A DNA stretch of 6,196 nucleotides from Saprospiraceae bacterium (lineage in GTDB: Bacteria; Bacteroidota; Bacteroidia; Chitinophagales; Saprospiraceae): NCBI GenBank assembly GCA_007134625.1, contig SLKL01000424.1, forward strand, positions 1 through 6,196, in the 5' to 3' direction. The position numbers and the translations under genes were made by a program. Numbering within the stretch: the first letter of the stretch is position 1; every line of letters starts with the position of its first letter. The notes beneath the pieces were generated by a model. That model searched no databases. It was not told the origin of the DNA and was given only the letters and a program-made list of their open reading frames with translations. Below are positions 5,397 through 6,196 of the stretch, one piece after another.

Positions 5397-6196
5397 GTGA
5401 AGAAGTACTCTTATCTGTCTGCCGGTTTTTTACTAATTGCGATTATCACCTTTGGTGCATATCTCAGTTCTCCTTTCCTCCCCGGAATTGGAACTGCCTT
5501 GATTGCATTAGCAGCGGGCTTGATTATTCGTCAGTTTATTGACAATTTTAAGGGGTTTCTTCCGGGAGTTATTTTCACTGAGAAATACGTATTAGAGACT
5601 GCAATTATTTTTCTGGGATTTGGGCTTGAACTATCCAGAGTAAAAATGTTGGGTGCAGAAACAGCCATAATTGTAGCTATGAGTTTTGTGGTCCTACTTG
5701 CTGCTGCGGTTTTGTTAAAGCGCTTATTTAGAGAAAAGGGCAAATTATTCTGGCTGCTTGGAGCAGGTAGTGCTATATGTGGCTCCGCAGCTATCGGAGC
5801 CACAGCGCCAATAGTAAATGCAAAAGAAGAAGAGACCGGAATTTCATTAGCTGTCATTAATTTATTGGGTCTTGCAGGGATGATATTTTTACCATTTATC
5901 GGCTCTGCGATGGGATGGGAAGCAAGAGAAATAGGCGTCTTACTTGGTGGTATTTTACAATCAATGGGACATGTTGTCGGAGCTGCTTATGCCATGGGTG
6001 ATGATATTGGTCAGTTAGCGGTTGTTGTAAAAATGGCTCGAATCGCTTTTCTTTTTCCATTCCTACTTATAGTTTACTATTTGTTTAAAAAGGAGAATGC
6101 CTCTACCAAAACTAAGTTCCCAATATTTATTTTGTTCTTTGGTTTAGCGGTCATCATATCCCAAATTAACTGGGTTCCTGTTTCCATAACCTCCCC
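5397..6196 (+). CDS. UPF0324 / YeiH-like putative sulfate exporter family membrane protein (partial)
   Basis: The window shows 266 codons and the gene continues past the end; the family usually has about 320-350 residues, so the C-terminus is missing. It is an integral membrane protein with about nine hydrophobic segments visible, near residues 8-25, 30-48, 64-80, 88-107, 117-140, 148-173, 178-200, 206-230 and 241-258. Family hallmarks are the glycine- and alanine-rich GSAICGSAAIGATAPIV (124-140) with its Cys, GGILQSMGHVVGAA (184-197) and VVVKMARI (209-216). The family is annotated as putative sulfate exporters, but the substrate is poorly established, so transport of an anion is only an inference. 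GTG at 5397 is chosen because a stop (TAA) immediately precedes it in frame, the next ATG is at residue 84 inside conserved sequence, and a -7 box lies just upstream. It forms a separate unit from lpdA. Confidence 0.88.
   Translation, partial: MKKYSYLSAGFLLIAIITFGAYLSSPFLPGIGTALIALAAGLIIRQFIDNFKGFLPGVIFTEKYVLETAIIFLGFGLELSRVKMLGAETAIIVAMSFVVLLAAAVLLKRLFREKGKLFWLLGAGSAICGSAAIGATAPIVNAKEEETGISLAVINLLGLAGMIFLPFIGSAMGWEAREIGVLLGGILQSMGHVVGAAYAMGDDIGQLAVVVKMARIAFLFPFLLIVYYLFKKENASTKTKFPIFILFFGLAVIISQINWVPVSITS

Noticed and set aside
5531..5857. Minus-strand open frame of 108 codons
   Set aside because: It is the antisense of the UPF0324 membrane protein, whose plus-strand frame is continuous and carries the family motifs.

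Overview
The window looks like a piece of a Bacteroidota chromosome. It is AT-rich, the genes lack recognisable Shine-Dalgarno sequences, and several starts sit a short distance behind a TAnnTTTG box, the -7 element typical of this phylum. The proteins fit as well: a short 384-residue homogentisate dioxygenase and a secreted one-domain thioredoxin-like protein with an FSQ-type signal cleavage site. I cannot name a genus.

Layout. Bases 126-2412 hold a compact two-gene tyrosine/phenylalanine catabolic unit, hmgA followed 7 bases later by hppD. HppD converts 4-hydroxyphenylpyruvate to homogentisate and HmgA opens the ring of homogentisate, so the gene order is the reverse of the pathway. The next enzymes (maleylacetoacetate isomerase, fumarylacetoacetase) are not present. 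Bases 2413-2932 are a gene-poor 520-base stretch with a heptanucleotide tandem repeat and what may be repeat debris. A periplasmic thioredoxin-like protein (2933-3475) and a dihydrolipoyl dehydrogenase, lpdA (3622-5019), follow, the latter with a good -7 box of its own. The right end carries a UPF0324/YeiH-like membrane transporter starting with GTG at 5397 and running off the window.

The most unusual object lies between lpdA and the transporter gene. It is a 256-260 base element (about 5029-5288) bounded by an inverted repeat that is perfect over 11 bases and continues imperfectly to about 19. It contains two further nested inverted arms and a core of closely packed hairpins, and the core is near 57% GC in a 35-40% GC setting. 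It begins 9 bases after the lpdA stop codon and ends before a clean Rho-independent terminator (5307-5332). It therefore appears to have been placed inside the lpdA 3' untranslated region and would be transcribed with lpdA. I read it as a non-autonomous, MITE/REPIN-like mobile element or a structured RNA and do not recognise its family. A short stretch of the 2413-2932 spacer shares its block order with the core, which might mark an older relative.

Apart from hmgA and hppD, the genes have no obvious functional link and look like independent units.
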